From Winogradskyella sp. (GTDB lineage: Bacteria; Bacteroidota; Bacteroidia; Flavobacteriales; Flavobacteriaceae), in the NCBI RefSeq assembly GCF_013213975.1, contig NZ_JABSST010000031.1, positions 1 through 36,064 of the forward strand: a stretch of 36,064 bases of DNA, read 5' to 3'. How positions within the stretch are numbered: position 1 is the stretch's first letter; the number at the start of each line of letters is the position of its first letter. Below the pieces are notes generated by a model. The model worked only from the letters and a program-made list of their open reading frames with translations. It had not been told where the DNA came from and did not search any database. The position numbers were made by a program, and so were the translations under genes. Shown piece after piece: positions 33,598 through 36,064 of the stretch.

Positions 33598-34224
33598 ATG
33601 AATTTCTTAACAAAAATCACTGCAGTTCTTTTAGTGACGTTAAACCTACAAACTGTTTCTTCACAAAAAAATACCAACACTACCGAGGAGCAATACTCGC
33701 TTAATAGTGGCAATATTGATAGCCAATTTGAATATATTTTTAGAAAGTCTGGAAACTTTAAAGGTACCAATGGACAACCTTATGAGGCTGTTAAACAAGT
33801 TTGGCTATTAAAATTAAAAGCCAATGTGCTCGACTCCTTAAAAACTACGTATAAAGATTTGGCCGATTCTGAAGCCACCGTTGCTAATCAAGTAAAAGAA
33901 ATTGAGGATTTAAAATCCAAATTAGGGAATACCCAAACCACCTTAGATCAAACTAACTTAGAAAAGAATAATATGGCTTTACTAGGTATGCAAACATCTA
34001 AGACCAACTATAATGTAATTATGTGGAGCATCATTGCTGCATTAACAGCACTACTGTTGTTCTTTATTTATAAGTTTAAAAACTCAAATTCTTTAACCAG
34101 ACAAGCTAAGCTGAAACTTGAAGAAATAGAAACAGAATTTGACGAACACAGACGTGTAGCGCTAGAACGTGAGCAAAAAGTAAGACGTCAATTACAAGAT
34201 GAGATTAATAAACACAAGGCGTAA
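33598..34224 (+). CDS. Coiled-coil single-pass membrane protein (often mislabelled as tRNA methyltransferase)
   Basis: A 208-residue protein from the ATG at 33598. It has a signal peptide (MNFLTKITAVLLVTLNLQTVSSQ), a short domain with FEYIFRKSGNFKGTNGQPYE, a coiled coil (about 85-125), one membrane helix (VIMWSIIAALTALLLFFIYKF) and a charged C-terminal coiled coil ending LEREQKVRRQLQDEINK. In databases I recall relatives carrying the name tRNA (guanine-N1)-methyltransferase, evidently taken from neighbouring trmD; no methyltransferase motif is visible. An upstream ATG at 33538 would put a polar stretch before the signal and is rejected. Function unknown. Confidence 0.85.
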   Translation: MNFLTKITAVLLVTLNLQTVSSQKNTNTTEEQYSLNSGNIDSQFEYIFRKSGNFKGTNGQPYEAVKQVWLLKLKANVLDSLKTTYKDLADSEATVANQVKEIEDLKSKLGNTQTTLDQTNLEKNNMALLGMQTSKTNYNVIMWSIIAALTALLLFFIYKFKNSNSLTRQAKLKLEEIETEFDEHRRVALEREQKVRRQLQDEINKHKA

Positions 34225-34246
34225 ATCATCGATACACAAAATATAG

Positions 34247-34276
34247 AAATCCGCAAAACTCCTCTGCGGATTTTTT
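34247..34276 (+). terminator. Rho-independent terminator after the coiled-coil protein gene
   Basis: AAATCCGC (34247-34254) pairs with GCGGATTT (34266-34273) around an 11-base loop; six T (34271-34276) follow the GC-rich part. It lies 22 bases beyond the stop. Confidence 0.82.
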
Positions 34277-34328
34277 ATGAGCTATATTCAATTAAATATA
34301 AGTTTATTCATAATTAGAAAACGAGCTT

Positions 34329-34724
34329 ATGAAAAAAGCCACTTGGATCTTATGTGTTTTACTAATAAGTTCGTGTGCATGGTTTGAAAAAGAAACAAAA
34401 ACAATTGATTTAATCGATGATATCAAAATAATCACGCAAAGTGACGGTATGTCTAATGGTTTTTCTATCTCCCATTTCAAAAATGATACTGAATGGAATC
34501 CAATAATTAATGATTATCAAACCATTTTATTTGATTCTATACATCGTAAGGTCTATGTAAAATCTCAAATCTTCAAAGATAAATTCAAGTATGATATGAT
34601 CCTATTCAATGCCATAACAGACCAAAATTCTTATAAAGTTATTGATATTTTAAAGCATGAATTTTTATTAAAATTAAACAATTGTAAACAATGCAAGCCC
34701 TATGAATATTCAGAATTCTATTAA
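34329..34724 (+). CDS. Small lipoprotein of unknown function
   Basis: A 131-residue protein with a lipoprotein signal (VLLISSC, Cys16), followed by AWFEKETK. The rest is charged and mixed alpha/beta (IDLIDDIKIITQSDG, HRKVYVKSQIFKDKF, YKVIDILKHEFLLKL). It ends with a CKQC pair near the C-terminus (about residues 120-123). The CxxC could bind metal or form a disulphide. I do not recognise the family. It stands alone between a terminator and the trmD promoter. Confidence 0.68.
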   Translation: MKKATWILCVLLISSCAWFEKETKTIDLIDDIKIITQSDGMSNGFSISHFKNDTEWNPIINDYQTILFDSIHRKVYVKSQIFKDKFKYDMILFNAITDQNSYKVIDILKHEFLLKLNNCKQCKPYEYSEFY

Positions 34725-34758
34725 AATCTATTTATTATTCATTTTTTGATAGTTTATC

Positions 34759-34786
34759 TTGATTTCCACAATTAAACCTAACTTTG
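34759..34786 (+). promoter_or_regulatory. Predicted trmD promoter (TTG-N17-TAACTTTG)
   Basis: A -33 TTG (34759-34761) and -7 TAACTTTGC (34779-34787) at 17-base spacing are one of the best matches to the Bacteroidota consensus in the window, 19 bases before the trmD ATG. Confidence 0.65.
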
Positions 34787-34805
34787 CAATCTATTTAACC
34801 AAATT

Positions 34806-35483
34806 ATGCGCATTGATATTATTACTGTTTTACCTGAGTTATTAAAAAGTCCATTTGAAGCCTCTATTCTAAAGCGTGCTATTGATGCTAACTTAGTAGA
34901 AGTGCATTTTCACAACTTAAGAGATTACACAACAGACAATTACAAATCTGTTGATGACTACCAATTTGGTGGTGGTGCAGGAATGGTGATGTCTGTAGAG
35001 CCTATAGATAAATGCATTACTAGTTTACAAGCAGAGCGTAAATACGATGAGATTATTTATATGACTCCTGATGGTGAGCGTTTAAATCAAAGCATCGCTA
35101 ACCAAGTATCGCTTAAAGAAAACATCATTATTCTTTGTGGCCATTACAAAGGTGTAGATCAGCGCGTACGAGACAAATTTATTACGAGAGAGATTTCTAT
35201 TGGTGATTATGTGCTGTCAGGTGGAGAGTTAGGAGCTGCTGTATTATGCGATGCTGTAATACGTTTAATTCCCGGAGTATTAGGAAATGAAACCTCTGCG
35301 CTAACAGATTCATTTCAAGATAACTTGTTGGCACCACCTATATATACAAGACCTAGAGAGTATAAAGGTATGAAGGTACCAGATGTTTTATTCAGTGGTA
35401 ATTTTGGTGAAATTGAAAAATGGAGAGAAGAACAAGCTTACCAACGCACTAAGGAAAGACGACCTGATCTACTCGATGAGTAA
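34806..35483 (+). CDS. trmD: tRNA (guanine-37-N1)-methyltransferase TrmD
   Basis: Methylates G37 next to the anticodon, preventing +1 frameshifting. The 225 residues show [11 protein letters not shown] at the start, [16 protein letters not shown], the SAM-binding trefoil-knot region [14 protein letters not shown] and [16 protein letters not shown] (split over 130-150), and the C-terminal LAPPIYTRP and RPDLLDE. Length is near the family norm of 225-255. It is followed by rplS, as in most bacteria, but rplS has its own promoter 49 bases beyond the trmD stop. Confidence 0.96.
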   Translation: MRIDIITVLPELLKSPFEASILKRAIDANLVEVHFHNLRDYTTDNYKSVDDYQFGGGAGMVMSVEPIDKCITSLQAERKYDEIIYMTPDGERLNQSIANQVSLKENIIILCGHYKGVDQRVRDKFITREISIGDYVLSGGELGAAVLCDAVIRLIPGVLGNETSALTDSFQDNLLAPPIYTRPREYKGMKVPDVLFSGNFGEIEKWREEQAYQRTKERRPDLLDE

Positions 35484-35510
35484 GACCATTTAAAAATGAT
35501 ATCTTAAAAA

Positions 35511-35540
35511 TTGTCAATTTCCAATTAATAGTTATCTTTG
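35511..35540 (+). promoter_or_regulatory. Predicted rplS promoter (TTG-N19-TATCTTTG)
   Basis: TTG at 35511-35513 and TATCTTTGC at 35533-35541 with 19-base spacing fit the consensus. Transcription would start near 35547, leaving a leader of about 66 bases before the rplS ATG. Confidence 0.62.
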
Positions 35541-35542
35541 CA

Positions 35543-35613
35543 GCCACTTTAGATTAACCTCTGGCGAAAATCGTGAATGTTGGTTTGAAGCAACCATAAT
35601 AAAAAAAGAAAAC
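35543..35613 (+). promoter_or_regulatory. Candidate ribosomal-protein leader of rplS
   Basis: The leader holds GCCA/TGGC (35543-35546 with 35562-35565). It also holds a GGTT (35582-35585) that could pair either with AACC upstream (35556-35559) or with AACC downstream (35592-35595, hairpin TGGTT-tgaagc-AACCA). Mutually exclusive pairings are what an autoregulatory leader would show. I recall a published leader candidate upstream of L19 in Flavobacteria but cannot confirm that this matches it. The stems are short. Confidence 0.35.
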
Positions 35614-35964
35614 ATGGATTCTTTAGTAAAATTTGTACAAGACGAATTTGTAACCAAAAAAGACCTTCCAGAATTTAGCGCAGGTGATACTATTACTGTG
35701 TATTACGAGATTAAAGAAGGAAACAAAACACGTACACAGTTCTTCAAAGGTGTTGTTTTACAGCGCAAAGGCAGTGGGACTTCAGAAACATTTACTATTC
35801 GTAAGATGTCAGGTACAATTGGTGTAGAACGTATCTTCCCAGTAAACTTACCAGCATTACAGAAAATTGAAGTTAACAAGCGTGGTAAAGTACGTAGAGC
35901 ACGTATCTTCTATTTTAGAGGTCTTACTGGTAAAAAAGCAAGAATTAAAGAAGTTAGACGATAA
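35614..35964 (+). CDS. rplS: 50S ribosomal protein L19
   Basis: L19 sits at the 30S-50S interface of the ribosome. The 116 residues match the family in length and motif: FSAGDTITVYYEIKEGNKTR (21-40) and QFFKGVVLQRKGSG. SGTIGVERIFPVNLPALQKIEV follows (two parts), then the basic end RGKVRRARIFYFRGLTGKKARIKE (split). ATG at 35614 after an A-rich stretch. It follows trmD and ends in a strong terminator. Confidence 0.97.
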   Translation: MDSLVKFVQDEFVTKKDLPEFSAGDTITVYYEIKEGNKTRTQFFKGVVLQRKGSGTSETFTIRKMSGTIGVERIFPVNLPALQKIEVNKRGKVRRARIFYFRGLTGKKARIKEVRR

Positions 35965-35990
35965 GCTAACGACCATACAAAAACAAAAAG

Positions 35991-36014
35991 CCTTCGAAAT
36001 CGAAGGTTTTTTTT
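35991..36014 (+). terminator. Rho-independent terminator after rplS
   Basis: CCTTCG (35991-35996) pairs with CGAAGG (36001-36006) around a 4-base AAAT loop, followed by eight T (36007-36014), 27 bases after the stop. The last 50 bases of the window hold nothing I can identify. Confidence 0.88.
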
Positions 36015-36064
36015 ATGCCTATAATTAAGTGAATTGTTTAGTGAAGGAAGTAAGATTTATTGTC

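Overview
The window looks like chromosomal core DNA from a member of the Flavobacteriaceae (Bacteroidota). The grounds are low GC, promoters of the Bacteroidota type (TAnnTTTG, often TAnnTTTGC), two secreted proteins ending in type IX secretion (T9SS) sorting domains, many short lipoproteins, a long-form GAPDH, and gene neighbourhoods typical of the family (bamD-rpoZ-coaBC-DUF4835-recN-fabI; trmD-rplS). No tRNA, rRNA, CRISPR array, insertion sequence, phage or plasmid gene was found. No gap between genes exceeds 300 bases; the longest, about 200 bases, lies upstream of dnaA.

Layout. 1-303 is the 5' part of a secreted-protein gene that runs off the left edge. 494-6311 is a minus-strand run, read bamD > rpoZ > coaBC > DUF4835 > recN > fabI (outer-membrane assembly, RNA polymerase omega, coenzyme A synthesis, DNA repair, fatty-acid elongation). 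6420-7822 holds DUF6913 > dapA. 7893-10020 holds a 5'-nucleotidase split into two genes, then a DoxX-like protein. 10024-14794 is a second minus-strand run, GNAT > prmC > LOG-family gene broken by two in-frame stops > ligA, with an unrecognised membrane protein beyond ligA. 14856-17768 is a plus-strand operon: LEA2 lipoprotein > ribD > HAD phosphatase > EamA transporter. 17825-19432 is an arylsulfotransferase-like T9SS cargo. 19610-20617 holds an IMPACT protein and a convergent thioesterase. 20817-24892 holds dnaA, a low-molecular-weight phosphatase, a PQQ sugar dehydrogenase-like T9SS cargo and an RsmI-like methyltransferase. 24889-28916 is a minus-strand cell-wall cluster: dapF > GNAT > mltG > DUF2279 > muralytic enzyme. 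29068-35964 holds htrA, long GAPDH, two beta-propeller lipoproteins, a coiled-coil membrane protein, a small lipoprotein, trmD and rplS.

How they fit together. Most genes are housekeeping, with an envelope bias: dapA and dapF make diaminopimelate for peptidoglycan, MltG and a second muralytic enzyme cut it, BamD assembles the outer membrane, and HtrA does periplasmic quality control. Genes are tightly packed: TAATG and TTGA stop/start overlaps, convergent genes sharing 3' ends, and five genes that appear to start with TTG.

I did not find a clear new multi-gene system. The signals most worth following are a helically phased GTTAAA repeat array laid over the htrA promoter (with a smaller relative upstream of the muralytic gene), the LOG-family gene carrying two in-frame TAA codons inside an otherwise intact operon, a 9-bp hairpin in the 5' leader of the muralytic gene, and the leader of rplS.
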